From: DATDDB01 sp035260545
Lineage (GTDB): Bacteria > Pseudomonadota > Gammaproteobacteria > Burkholderiales > Gallionellaceae
Reading direction: 5' to 3'
NCBI GenBank assembly: GCA_035260545.1
Contig: DATFUZ010000114.1
Location: 1 to 8,501, forward strand
DNA length: 8,501 bases
Below the pieces are notes generated by a model. It searched no databases. It was not told the origin of the DNA and worked only from the letters and a program-made list of their open reading frames with translations. Positions within the stretch are counted from its first letter, which is position 1, and each line of letters begins with the position of its first letter. This document shows positions 1 to 6,730 of the stretch, in pieces. Made by a program: the position numbers and the translations under genes.

Positions 1-711
1 GAGGTGCCGCGTCGCGGCGCTGAACGGCGCAAGCAAAACCTGTTCTGGCTGGGCGGCGCTGTCGTGCTCGTGGCGGTCGTCGTCATTGCGTGGAAGTACG
101 ACGCAGGCGAAGCGCTGCCCGGAGATGCCCAGGGAAGCCACGCCGGCACGGCGGCTGTGGCCAGCAATCCGGCGCCCGGCCCGGTTGCGGCGTCGGCGCC
201 GGCCGCCACCGCGCCCGGCGGCAATGGTCAGCCTGCGGAGGCGGCCCCAGCCGCGACGGCTGTACCTGTGGAAACCGCCCCGCCCGCGCACACCATCCCT
301 TCCGCCCCCAAGACCCGCACTGCGGAGAAGATTCACGCCGTAGACGAAGGCAAGGCCGCGAGCAAGCCGGAGCAGATGGCCGCTACGTCCGGCGTGTCCC
401 GGCACGCGCTTCACGGAAGCGCGGCCTCGTCGGTCGCCGCAGCCGCTCCGGGCGCATCGCATCCGGTGCGTGCATCGCGCCCGTTGCGCTTTGAATTCGA
501 CGAGGATTCCTGGGTGGAGGTGACGGATGGCACAGGTCGCGTCCTGCTGTCCATGATGGGCAAGCAGGGCAGCGCCCGCAACGTATCGGGCCCGCCGCCG
601 CTTTCCGTGGTGGTCGGCAACGCGAGCGGCGTAAAGCTGTTCTATAAGGGCCAGCCGATTGACTTGAAGCCGATTGCGGGCACTGAGGTTGCCCGCCTGA
701 AGCTGGAATAG
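1..711 (+). CDS. rodZ: RodZ-like cell-shape protein, 3' part (5' end off window)
   Basis: Partial gene, open to the left edge; the GTG at 4 is probably an internal codon, not the start. Numbered from that GTG, the visible protein has a basic stretch (PRRGAERRK, residues 2-10), one transmembrane helix at about 13-31, an Ala/Pro-rich low-complexity linker at about 35-158, and a compact C-terminal domain at about 160-235 resembling the RodZ DUF4115 domain. RodZ is a bitopic inner-membrane protein; its cytoplasmic helix-turn-helix domain binds MreB and helps set rod shape through the elongation machinery. That domain, usually about the first 100 residues, lies outside the window. Basic residues before the helix fit a cytoplasmic N-terminus. 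Position directly before ispG matches the usual rodZ-ispG-hisS order and is a large part of the identification, because linker and C-terminal domain are poorly conserved. Confidence 0.88.
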   Translation, partial: EVPRRGAERRKQNLFWLGGAVVLVAVVVIAWKYDAGEALPGDAQGSHAGTAAVASNPAPGPVAASAPAATAPGGNGQPAEAAPAATAVPVETAPPAHTIPSAPKTRTAEKIHAVDEGKAASKPEQMAATSGVSRHALHGSAASSVAAAAPGASHPVRASRPLRFEFDEDSWVEVTDGTGRVLLSMMGKQGSARNVSGPPPLSVVVGNASGVKLFYKGQPIDLKPIAGTEVARLKLE

Positions 712-716
712 TCCCC

Positions 717-1949
717 ATGAGTCACGTCCACATCGCGCGTCACGCAACCCTGCGCGTCATGGCAGGCGGCGTCGCCATCGGCGGCGGCGCGCCCGTCGTG
801 GTGCAGTCCATGACCAACACCGACACCGCCAATATCACCGCGACCGTCCAGCAGGTGCAGGCGCTGGCCCTGGCCGGTTCCGAACTGGTGCGCATCACCG
901 TTAACACCAACGAAGCCGCGGCCGCCGTGCCGCACATTCGTGCGCGCCTGGACGCGCTGGGCTGCCACGTGCCGCTGGTCGGCGATTTCCACTACAACGG
1001 CCACCGCCTGCTCACCGAATATCCGGAGTGTGCGAAGGCGCTGGCGAAGTATCGCATCAACCCAGGCAACGTCGGCAAGAACCGCAAGGGCGAAGACCAG
1101 TTCGCGATGATGATAGGCGCGGCGATCGAGCACGGCAAGCCGGTGCGCATCGGCGTGAACTGGGGCAGCCTGGACCAGGAGCTGGTCGTGCGCATGATGG
1201 ACGAGAACGCCAAACTGCCGCAGCCCAAGGCAGTCGAAGCCGTCACGCGCGAGGCGCTCATCGTCTCTGCGCTCGATTCGGCCAATCGCGCCGAGGAGCT
1301 GGGCCTGCCGCGCGACCGCATCGTGCTTTCGTGCAAAGTGAGCGAAGTGCAGGACCTGATCGCCGTGTACCGTGAGTTGGCCAAACGCTGTGACTATCCG
1401 CTGCACCTGGGGCTGACCGAGGCCGGCATGGGTTCCAAGGGCATCGTCGCCTCCACGGCCGCGCTGGCCGTCCTGCTACAGGAAGGCATAGGCGACACGA
1501 TACGCATTTCGCTGACACCCGAGCCCGGGGGCGACCGCACGAAAGAGGTGGTGGTGGCACAGGAAATCCTGCAGACCATGGGATTGCGTTCCTTTGCCCC
1601 CATGGTTACAGCCTGCCCCGGCTGCGGCCGCACGACCAGCACCGTGTTCCAGGAACTGGCCCAGAGCATCCAGGAATACCTGCGCGCGCGGATGCCGGAA
1701 TGGCGCGAGCAATACGCCGGCGTGGAAGAAATGGATGTCGCCGTTATGGGCTGCATCGTCAACGGTCCGGGCGAGAGCAAGCTGGCCAACATCGGCATCA
1801 GCCTGCCCGGCACCGGTGAGAATCCCGCCGCCCCGGTGTATGTGGATGGCGAGAAGGTCACCACCCTGCGCGGGGAGAACATTGCGCAGGAATTCCAGAA
1901 GATCGTGGACGAATACGTCGCGCGGAAATATATGAAGAGGGAAGGGTAA
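717..1949 (+). CDS. ispG: 4-hydroxy-3-methylbut-2-enyl diphosphate synthase (flavodoxin)
   Basis: IspG (GcpE) reductively converts 2-C-methyl-D-erythritol 2,4-cyclodiphosphate to HMBPP, the penultimate step of the cytoplasmic MEP isoprenoid pathway, using a 4Fe-4S cluster and reduced flavodoxin or ferredoxin. The 410-residue protein shows the N-terminal barrel signature (VVVQSMTNTDT, residues 27-37). The cluster-binding set is intact: C300 and C303 in ACPGCGR, C346 in MGCIVNGPGE, with E353, the likely fourth ligand, closing that motif. The segment KYRINPGNVGKNRKGEDQF (111-129) lies in the barrel. E. coli IspG is about 370 residues; longer forms are usual in betaproteobacteria. The ATG at 717 is five bases after the rodZ stop and has no clear Shine-Dalgarno sequence, so translation is probably coupled to rodZ. 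The protein looks complete and functional. Confidence 0.98.
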   Translation: MSHVHIARHATLRVMAGGVAIGGGAPVVVQSMTNTDTANITATVQQVQALALAGSELVRITVNTNEAAAAVPHIRARLDALGCHVPLVGDFHYNGHRLLTEYPECAKALAKYRINPGNVGKNRKGEDQFAMMIGAAIEHGKPVRIGVNWGSLDQELVVRMMDENAKLPQPKAVEAVTREALIVSALDSANRAEELGLPRDRIVLSCKVSEVQDLIAVYRELAKRCDYPLHLGLTEAGMGSKGIVASTAALAVLLQEGIGDTIRISLTPEPGGDRTKEVVVAQEILQTMGLRSFAPMVTACPGCGRTTSTVFQELAQSIQEYLRARMPEWREQYAGVEEMDVAVMGCIVNGPGESKLANIGISLPGTGENPAAPVYVDGEKVTTLRGENIAQEFQKIVDEYVARKYMKREG

Positions 1950-2016
1950 AGGGGGAAGGAGGAACGTGCGGGGGCTATCCTGGATCGTTTCCCCTTGTCT
2001 CTTCCCCGGTTCAGCA
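1950..2016 (+). promoter_or_regulatory. hisS leader with complementary purine and pyrimidine tracts
   Basis: The end of ispG and this gap carry an almost pure purine run at 1934-1964 (T1947 the only pyrimidine) and a pyrimidine run at 1988-2007 (G1997 the only purine). Read as RNA, two mutually exclusive helices are possible: 1950-1958 with 1988-1996 (nine pairs, two of them G-U) and 1952-1959 with 2000-2007 (seven Watson-Crick pairs plus one G-U). Both use the purine tract that contains the Shine-Dalgarno-like AAGGAGG. Masking of this site and control of hisS translation is an inference; the sequence shows only the complementarity. There is no T tract typical of an intrinsic terminator and no run of His codons typical of his attenuation. 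Confidence 0.35.
1956..1962 (+). promoter_or_regulatory. Strong Shine-Dalgarno sequence before an in-frame GTG ahead of hisS
   Basis: AAGGAGG is a near-perfect anti-16S match. It ends three bases before a GTG at 1966 that is in frame with hisS, with no stop in the 17 codons up to the ATG at 2017. The spacing is shorter than the usual 5-9 bases. The ATG at 2017, where the family normally begins, has only pyrimidine-rich sequence before it. The site may therefore drive an extended HisRS, or serve to load ribosomes upstream of the true start. Confidence 0.5.
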
Positions 2017-3288
2017 ATGAGTGAAACAAAATTACAAGCCGTAAAAGGCATGAACGACATCCTGCCGGAGGAGGCGGGGCTGTGGCTGTGGTTCGAGGAC
2101 GTCGTGCGCGAGTGGCTGGAGAGCTACGGCTACCGCAACATCCGCATGCCTATCCTGGAGCCTACCGCGCTGTTCAAGCGCGCCATCGGCGAGGTGACCG
2201 ACATCGTCGAGAAGGAGATGTACAGCTTCGAGGATGCGTTGAACGGTGACCACCTGACGCTGCGGCCGGAGGGCACGGCCTCCTGCGCGCGCGCGGTGCT
2301 CGAGCACAACCTGCTGTACAATGCCCCGCAGCGCCTGTGGTATGGCGGGCCGATGTTCCGTCATGAGCGTCCGCAGAAGGGCCGCTACCGCCAGTTCCAC
2401 CAGATCGGCGTGGAGGCAATGGGCTTCGCCGGGCCGGACATCGATGCCGAGATGATCCTGATGTGCGCCAGACTGTGGCGCAAGCTGGGCATACGTGACG
2501 TGGGACTGCAATTGAACACGCTGGGCGACATCGAGGCGCGCCACCGCCATCGCGAAAAGCTGATCGCCTATTTCGAGTCGCATGCGGCATCGCTGGACGC
2601 GGATGCCACGCGCCGCCTGCACAGCAACCCGCTGCGCATCCTGGACAGCAAGAATCCCGCGATGCAGGCCATCATCGCCGGCGCGCCGAAGCTGATGGAG
2701 GAACTGGACGACGAGGCGCTGCAGCATTTCGAGGCCGTGCAGGCCATCCTGCGCCGCCACGACATCGCGTTCGAGATCAACCCGCGCCTGGTGCGCGGGC
2801 TGGACTACTACAACCGCACCGTGTTCGAGTGGGTGACCACCCGCCTGGGCGCGCAGGGCACCATCTGCGCGGGTGGCCGCTTCGACGGGCTGATCGGCCA
2901 GATCGGCGGCAAGCCGCAGCCGGCCTGCGGCTTCGCCATGGGTATCGAGCGACTGCTGGCGCTGCTGCAGGAAGACGGCATGGAAAACCCGCCCGCGGCG
3001 CTGGACGTGTACGTGGTGCATCAGGGCGAACAAGCCGATGCGCTGGCCACACTGGTGGCGGAACAGTTGCGCGATGCCGGGCTGAAAGTGCTGCTGCACT
3101 GCGGCGGCGGCGGCTTCAAGTCGCAGATGAAGAAGGCGGACGGCAGCGGCGCCGCCTGCGCCGTCCTCATCGGGGACGACGAGGCGGCCGCGGGCGAGGC
3201 AACGCTCAAGCCGCTGCGCGGCGGCGAGCAGGTGCGCGTAGCCTTGGCCGAATTGGCCGGGCGGATACACGAATTGATCAAACTCTAG
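2017..3288 (+). CDS. hisS: Histidyl-tRNA synthetase
   Basis: Class II aminoacyl-tRNA synthetase that charges tRNA-His, acting as a cytoplasmic homodimer. From the ATG at 2017 the protein has 423 residues, normal for bacterial HisRS, and starts with the family-like MSETKLQAVKGMNDILPEE. Motif 2 (PMFRHERPQKGRYRQFHQ) lies at about 112-129. The histidine-binding signature LVRGLDYYNRTVFEW is at 258-272, with R260 matching the catalytic arginine. Motif 3 (FAMGIERL) is at about 306-313. The C-terminal anticodon-binding domain fills roughly 328-423, with GGGGFKSQMKKAD inside it. All hallmark residues are present. An in-frame GTG at 1966 with a strong Shine-Dalgarno sequence would add 17 residues not typical of the family; I chose 2017 on homology, though it lacks a ribosome site. 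It is followed after 20 bases by the yfgM-like gene. Confidence 0.97.
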   Translation: MSETKLQAVKGMNDILPEEAGLWLWFEDVVREWLESYGYRNIRMPILEPTALFKRAIGEVTDIVEKEMYSFEDALNGDHLTLRPEGTASCARAVLEHNLLYNAPQRLWYGGPMFRHERPQKGRYRQFHQIGVEAMGFAGPDIDAEMILMCARLWRKLGIRDVGLQLNTLGDIEARHRHREKLIAYFESHAASLDADATRRLHSNPLRILDSKNPAMQAIIAGAPKLMEELDDEALQHFEAVQAILRRHDIAFEINPRLVRGLDYYNRTVFEWVTTRLGAQGTICAGGRFDGLIGQIGGKPQPACGFAMGIERLLALLQEDGMENPPAALDVYVVHQGEQADALATLVAEQLRDAGLKVLLHCGGGGFKSQMKKADGSGAACAVLIGDDEAAAGEATLKPLRGGEQVRVALAELAGRIHELIKL

Positions 3289-3308
3289 ACCAAAGACAAG
3301 GACAAGAC

Positions 3309-4016
3309 ATGGCAGCTCTGGATACGCATGAACAGGAACAGGTCGAGGCGATCAAGCACTGGTGGGGAGAGCACGGCATGCAGACCGTGATCGCAATTGT
3401 GCTTGCGGCGATCGTCGGCGGCGCGATCCTGGGCTGGAAATACTGGCATGGCCGGGAAGACGCGAAAGCGGCCGTGTTGTTCCAGAACGTGGTCAAGGAA
3501 ATGAGCAGCAACGATCCCAAGCGCGTGGACGCCGCTGCCGCGGCTGTGGCCGACAAGTACGGGTCCACGGTCTATGCGGCACGCGCCCAGCTTCTTGCGG
3601 CGAGAATGAACGCCATGGCCAACAACACGTCCGCTGCCATGGGTGACCTGCACTGGGTAATCGACAACGCCTCGGACGAAGGGTTGAAGCATGCGGCGCG
3701 CCTGCAGCTGGCCAGCATGCTGCTCGACGAGAAGAAGTACGACGATGCGCTCACGGTGCTGGATGCCGCTCATCCGGCCGCGTTCGACAGCCTGTATCTG
3801 AATCTCAAGGGCGACGTGTACGCCGCCGAGGGCAAGGACGATGCCGCGCGCACGGCATACAGGAGCGCGCTGGAGCAGGCGCAGTCCAAGGGCCAGTTCG
3901 TAACCGCCCTGCGCTTGAAGCTTGAGGCATTGGGCGGCGATCAAAAGAACGGCGGTACAGCGGCCGGCGGTTCCGGCAGCGGCGCCGCCGCGACCGTGCC
4001 TGGAGGGGCGAAGTGA
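3309..4016 (+). CDS. yfgM: YfgM-like membrane-anchored TPR protein (SecYEG-associated)
   Basis: A 235-residue protein starting at the ATG at 3309, with AAGGA at 3298-3302 six bases ahead. The N-terminus (HEQEQVEAIKHWWGEHG, residues 7-23) closely resembles that of E. coli YfgM. One transmembrane helix follows at about 25-42, ending in LGWKYW, another family mark. Residues about 70-205 are helical repeats of TPR type, for example around DEKKYDDALTVLDAA and AEGKDDAARTAYRSALEQA. The tail after about 209 is rich in Gly, Ala and Ser and probably disordered. In E. coli YfgM is an inner-membrane protein with its TPR domain in the periplasm; it associates with SecYEG and the chaperone PpiD. The same role here is inferred. 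The reading frame stays open upstream through hisS, but that part is a shadow of hisS. The gene overlaps bamB by four bases. Confidence 0.93.
   Translation: MAALDTHEQEQVEAIKHWWGEHGMQTVIAIVLAAIVGGAILGWKYWHGREDAKAAVLFQNVVKEMSSNDPKRVDAAAAAVADKYGSTVYAARAQLLAARMNAMANNTSAAMGDLHWVIDNASDEGLKHAARLQLASMLLDEKKYDDALTVLDAAHPAAFDSLYLNLKGDVYAAEGKDDAARTAYRSALEQAQSKGQFVTALRLKLEALGGDQKNGGTAAGGSGSGAAATVPGGAK
4002..4006 (+). promoter_or_regulatory. Shine-Dalgarno site that fixes the bamB GTG start
   Basis: GGAGG inside the last codons of the yfgM-like gene lies six bases before the GTG at 4013. The GTG overlaps the upstream TGA as GTGA, so bamB is probably translated by coupling as well as from this site. The start also places a proper lipoprotein signal at the N-terminus, which supports it independently. 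Confidence 0.8.
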
Positions 4017-5218
4017 GAATACGTCTTGCAGTCCTGGCGGTTGCCGCGTGGGTGGCCGGCTGTTCTTCGCCCGGCCCCACCGCTGCCGATGCGTCGGCAG
4101 GACGGCCGCGCGCCAATGTCACCTTCGATGTGCGCTGGCGTGAAAGCATCGCCGGCATGGCGTCCATGGCTGGATGGGCCGATAGCCCCCTGGGCAATCC
4201 CGGCCTGATCCGCTGGCGCATGCGGACGGACATGGGAGACATGGGCGACAGCATTTTGCGGCCCACCCTGGATGGGGACGCGCTGTATGTCGCCGACGCG
4301 CAAGGCCAGTTGCTGAGCATCAATGCCGTGACCGGGCGGCGGCAGTGGCGAATCAACACCGGGACGACCATCACGGGCGGCGTTGGCGCCGGTGGCGGCC
4401 TCGTGCTGGTGGGCGGCGAAAAGGGGCACGTGCTCGCCTATGGCGCGGACGGCAAGCTGCGCTGGAAGGCCCAGGCTACCAGCGAGGTCTTGAGTCCACC
4501 GGCGGTCGCGAATGGCATGGTGGTGGTGCGCAGCGAGGATGGCAATATCGCCGGATTCGACGTGGCCGACGGAAAGCGCAAGTGGCTCTATGAGCATACG
4601 CTGCCGGTGCTGGTGGTGCGCAGCAGCGCTGGCGTGGTGATACGCGACGGCACGATATACGCCGGGTATGCGGGCGGCAAGCTGGTGGCGCTGGACCTTG
4701 CCAGCGGCAACGCCAAGTGGGAGACCACGCTTTCCGAGCCGCGCGGCACCACGGAACTGGAACGGATCAGCGACATTACCAGCCCGCCCGCCGTGGATGC
4801 GGAGGAGGTGTGCGCGGTGTCGTTCCAGGGGCGCGTGGGCTGCTTCGGACTGGCGCAGGGCAATCTGATTTGGAGCCGCGAATTCTCCAGTGACAAGGGA
4901 CTCGCACTGGGAGACAAGGATCTGTACGTGGTCGACGTGGCGGGTAGCATGGCCGCGCTCGACAAGAGCACAGGAAGCTCGGCGTGGAAGAATGCCCAAC
5001 TGGAGAATAAGCACACCGCCGCGCCGGTCGTGGTGGGCGACTACCTCGTCGCCGGCGACAAGGACGGCATGCTCTACGCCATCCGCCGCGAGGACGGCAG
5101 CATCGCCGCGCGCATGACGACGGACGGCAGCCCCATTCTCACACCGCCGATCGCAGTGGACGGCGGCGTGGTGGTCCAGACCTACAACGGCGGATTGTAT
5201 TCCGTCGTTCTGAAGTAA
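4013..5218 (+). CDS. bamB: Outer membrane assembly lipoprotein BamB
   Basis: BamB is a periplasmic-facing outer-membrane lipoprotein of the BAM complex; it binds BamA and helps fold beta-barrel proteins. The 401-residue product opens with a lipoprotein signal: R2 and R4, a hydrophobic core, then a VAGC lipobox with C17 as the lipidated cysteine. Serines at 18 and 19, with no Asp after the cysteine, fit sorting to the outer membrane. Residues about 60-401 form repeated beta-propeller blades of the PQQ type, with recurring aliphatic-rich strands and blade ends such as AVTGRRQW, DGKLRWKA, DGKRKWLY, SGNAKWE and TGSSAWK. The loop LPVLVVRSSAG (197-207) aligns in pattern with the E. coli BamB L-x-L-R segment needed for BamA binding, and GTTELERISDI (245-255) matches the conserved GxTExxRxSD stretch. 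der follows 13 bases downstream, as in E. coli. Confidence 0.96.
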   Translation: MRIRLAVLAVAAWVAGCSSPGPTAADASAGRPRANVTFDVRWRESIAGMASMAGWADSPLGNPGLIRWRMRTDMGDMGDSILRPTLDGDALYVADAQGQLLSINAVTGRRQWRINTGTTITGGVGAGGGLVLVGGEKGHVLAYGADGKLRWKAQATSEVLSPPAVANGMVVVRSEDGNIAGFDVADGKRKWLYEHTLPVLVVRSSAGVVIRDGTIYAGYAGGKLVALDLASGNAKWETTLSEPRGTTELERISDITSPPAVDAEEVCAVSFQGRVGCFGLAQGNLIWSREFSSDKGLALGDKDLYVVDVAGSMAALDKSTGSSAWKNAQLENKHTAAPVVVGDYLVAGDKDGMLYAIRREDGSIAARMTTDGSPILTPPIAVDGGVVVQTYNGGLYSVVLK

Positions 5219-5231
5219 GTACGGGGTTCTC

Positions 5232-6626
5232 ATGCTGCCCACCCTGGTCCTGGTCGGTCGACCCAATGTCGGCAAGTCCACCCTGTTCAACCGGCTGACG
5301 CGCAGCCGGGATGCGCTGGTGGCGGACCTTCCCGGCCTGACGCGCGACCGTCACTACGGCCGCGGCCGCGTGGGTGAAAAGCCCTTCCTGGTAGTGGACA
5401 CCGGCGGCCTGGAACCCGTCGCCAAGGACGGCATTCTGCACGAAATGGCGCGGCAAACGCGGCAGGCCGTGGACGAGGCCGATGTCGTGCTGTTCCTGGT
5501 GGATGGGCGCCAGGGCGTCACCCCGCAGGACCAGATCATCGCCAGCGAATTGCGCAAGACCGGGCGCCCCGTGCTGCTGCTGGTGAACAAGGCGGAAGGC
5601 ATGCAGCGCGCGCGCGTCACCGCCGAATTCTACGAACTGGGCCTGGGCGAACCGCTGCCGGTTTCCTCCGCGCACGGCGACAACGTGGAAGAAGTGGTGG
5701 AGATCGCGCTCGAAGACTTCCCCATGCCCGAGCCGGGCGCCGAGCAGCCCGCGGACCATCCCAAGATCGCCATCGTCGGCCGGCCCAACGTGGGCAAGTC
5801 CACCCTGGTCAACGCCATTCTGGGCGAGGAGAGGGTAATCGCGTTCGATCAGCCGGGCACCACGCGCGACTCGATTTACATCGATTTCGAGCGCAATGGC
5901 AAACACTACACCATCATCGATACCGCCGGCGTGCGCCGCCGCGGCAAGGTGGACGAGGCGATCGAAAAGTTTTCCGTCATCAAGACCCTGCAGGCGGTGG
6001 AAGACGCCAACGTGGTGGTGCTGGTGGTGGACGCACGCGACCAGATCACCGAGCAGGACGCGCACATCGCTGACTTCGTGCTGCAGGCCGGCCGTGCATT
6101 GGTGCTGGCGGTCAACAAATGGGACGGCCTGGACGACTACCGGCGCGATACGGCCAAGCGCGAGATCGAGCGCAAACTCTACTTCCTCAATTTCGCCAAG
6201 CAGCATTTCATCTCCGCGCTCAAGGGCAGCGGCCTGCCCGGCGTGCTCAAGTCGGTGGACCAGGCCTACGCCGCGGCCATGGCCAAGCTGCCCACGCCCA
6301 AGCTCACCCGCGTGCTGATGGCCGCAGTGGAAAAACAGCAGCCGCCGCGCGGACGGTTCCGTCCCAAGCTGCGCTACGCTCACCAGGGCGGCAGCAATCC
6401 GCCGCTCATCGTGGTCCACGGCACTGCGCTGGACGGCATTCCGGACAGTTACAAACGCTACCTGGAACATGTATTCTGCGAGGCGTTCCAGTTGCAGGGC
6501 ACGCCCTTGCGCATCGAATTCAAGGCCGGCAAGAATCCCTTCGAAGGCAAAAAGCGCGAGCTTACCGAAAGCGAGCAGCGCGCGGCGCACCGCGCCCGCA
6601 TACGCGGACGGCGCCTGTATAGCTGA
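5232..6626 (+). CDS. der: Ribosome-associated double GTPase Der (EngA)
   Basis: Der is an essential GTPase with two consecutive G domains and a C-terminal KH-like domain; it acts in the cytoplasm in late 50S subunit maturation. The 464-residue protein begins MLPTLVLVGR. Domain 1 has the P-loop GRPNVGKS at 9-16, DTGG at 56-59, N-K-A-E at 119-122 and SSAH at 145-148. Domain 2 has GRPNVGKS at 183-190, the switch region PGTTRDS at 208-214, DTAG at 230-233, NKWD at 295-298 and SALKG at 328-332. The KH-like domain covers about 355-440 and includes IPDSYKRYLEH (403-413) and the PFEGKKR run (436-442). A basic tail ends the protein. Domain 1 has Glu instead of Asp in its G4 motif, which I believe is common in betaproteobacterial Der. 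Only a weak GGGG at 5223-5226 precedes the ATG. Confidence 0.98.
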   Translation: MLPTLVLVGRPNVGKSTLFNRLTRSRDALVADLPGLTRDRHYGRGRVGEKPFLVVDTGGLEPVAKDGILHEMARQTRQAVDEADVVLFLVDGRQGVTPQDQIIASELRKTGRPVLLLVNKAEGMQRARVTAEFYELGLGEPLPVSSAHGDNVEEVVEIALEDFPMPEPGAEQPADHPKIAIVGRPNVGKSTLVNAILGEERVIAFDQPGTTRDSIYIDFERNGKHYTIIDTAGVRRRGKVDEAIEKFSVIKTLQAVEDANVVVLVVDARDQITEQDAHIADFVLQAGRALVLAVNKWDGLDDYRRDTAKREIERKLYFLNFAKQHFISALKGSGLPGVLKSVDQAYAAAMAKLPTPKLTRVLMAAVEKQQPPRGRFRPKLRYAHQGGSNPPLIVVHGTALDGIPDSYKRYLEHVFCEAFQLQGTPLRIEFKAGKNPFEGKKRELTESEQRAAHRARIRGRRLYS

Positions 6627-6630
6627 TCGC

Positions 6631-6659
6631 CCGGCGCGTGTCGCGGGGACAGGCGCCGG
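6631..6659 (+). other. GC-rich hairpin just after der
   Basis: CCGGCGC at 6631-6637 pairs perfectly with GCGCCGG at 6653-6659. After one G-G mismatch, TGTC at 6639-6642 pairs with GACA at 6648-6651, leaving a five-base loop. The hairpin begins four bases after the der stop codon. There is no T tract behind it, so it is not a textbook intrinsic terminator; it could stabilise the upstream mRNA 3' end or slow polymerase before comEC. Its position and stem length argue against chance, though long GC stems arise readily in DNA of this composition. Confidence 0.45.
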
Positions 6660-6672
6660 CTGTCGCCCTCAG

Positions 6673-6700
6673 CGCCGTACGCACGGGTGGGCGGACGGCG
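6673..6700 (+). other. Second GC-rich inverted repeat in the der-comEC gap
   Basis: CGCCGT at 6673-6678 pairs with ACGGCG at 6695-6700. Beyond one A-G mismatch, CGC at 6680-6682 pairs with GCG at 6691-6693 around an eight-base loop. No T tract follows. GCGCC at 6672-6676 could instead pair with GGCGC at 6652-6656, so this element and the upstream hairpin might be alternative folds. The function is unknown. Confidence 0.3.
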
Positions 6701-6730
6701 TAACCGAACAATTCGACAACGTTCCGGGCC

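Noticed and set aside
1966..2016. His-attenuator-type leader peptide before hisS
   Set aside because: The 17 codons contain no histidine, run in frame into hisS without a stop, and are not followed by a terminator-like hairpin with a T tract.
2032..3270. Open frame of 412 codons on the - strand across hisS
   Set aside because: It lies wholly antisense to a complete HisRS with all catalytic motifs. Its product is a low-complexity His/Arg/Gln-rich chain, as expected from the reverse frame of GC3-biased coding DNA.
2829..3308. Upstream extension of the yfgM-like reading frame into hisS
   Set aside because: The 160 added residues are Arg/Gly-rich out-of-frame hisS sequence. The ATG at 3309 has a ribosome site and begins the YfgM-like N-terminus.
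3941..5290. Open frame of 449 codons on the - strand across bamB
   Set aside because: Antisense shadow of a complete lipoprotein gene; no plausible ribosome site or domain was seen.
5139..6590. Open frame of 483 codons on the - strand across der
   Set aside because: Antisense shadow of der, with no recognisable domain and biased His/Val/Leu/Ala content. The + strand has two intact G domains and a KH domain.
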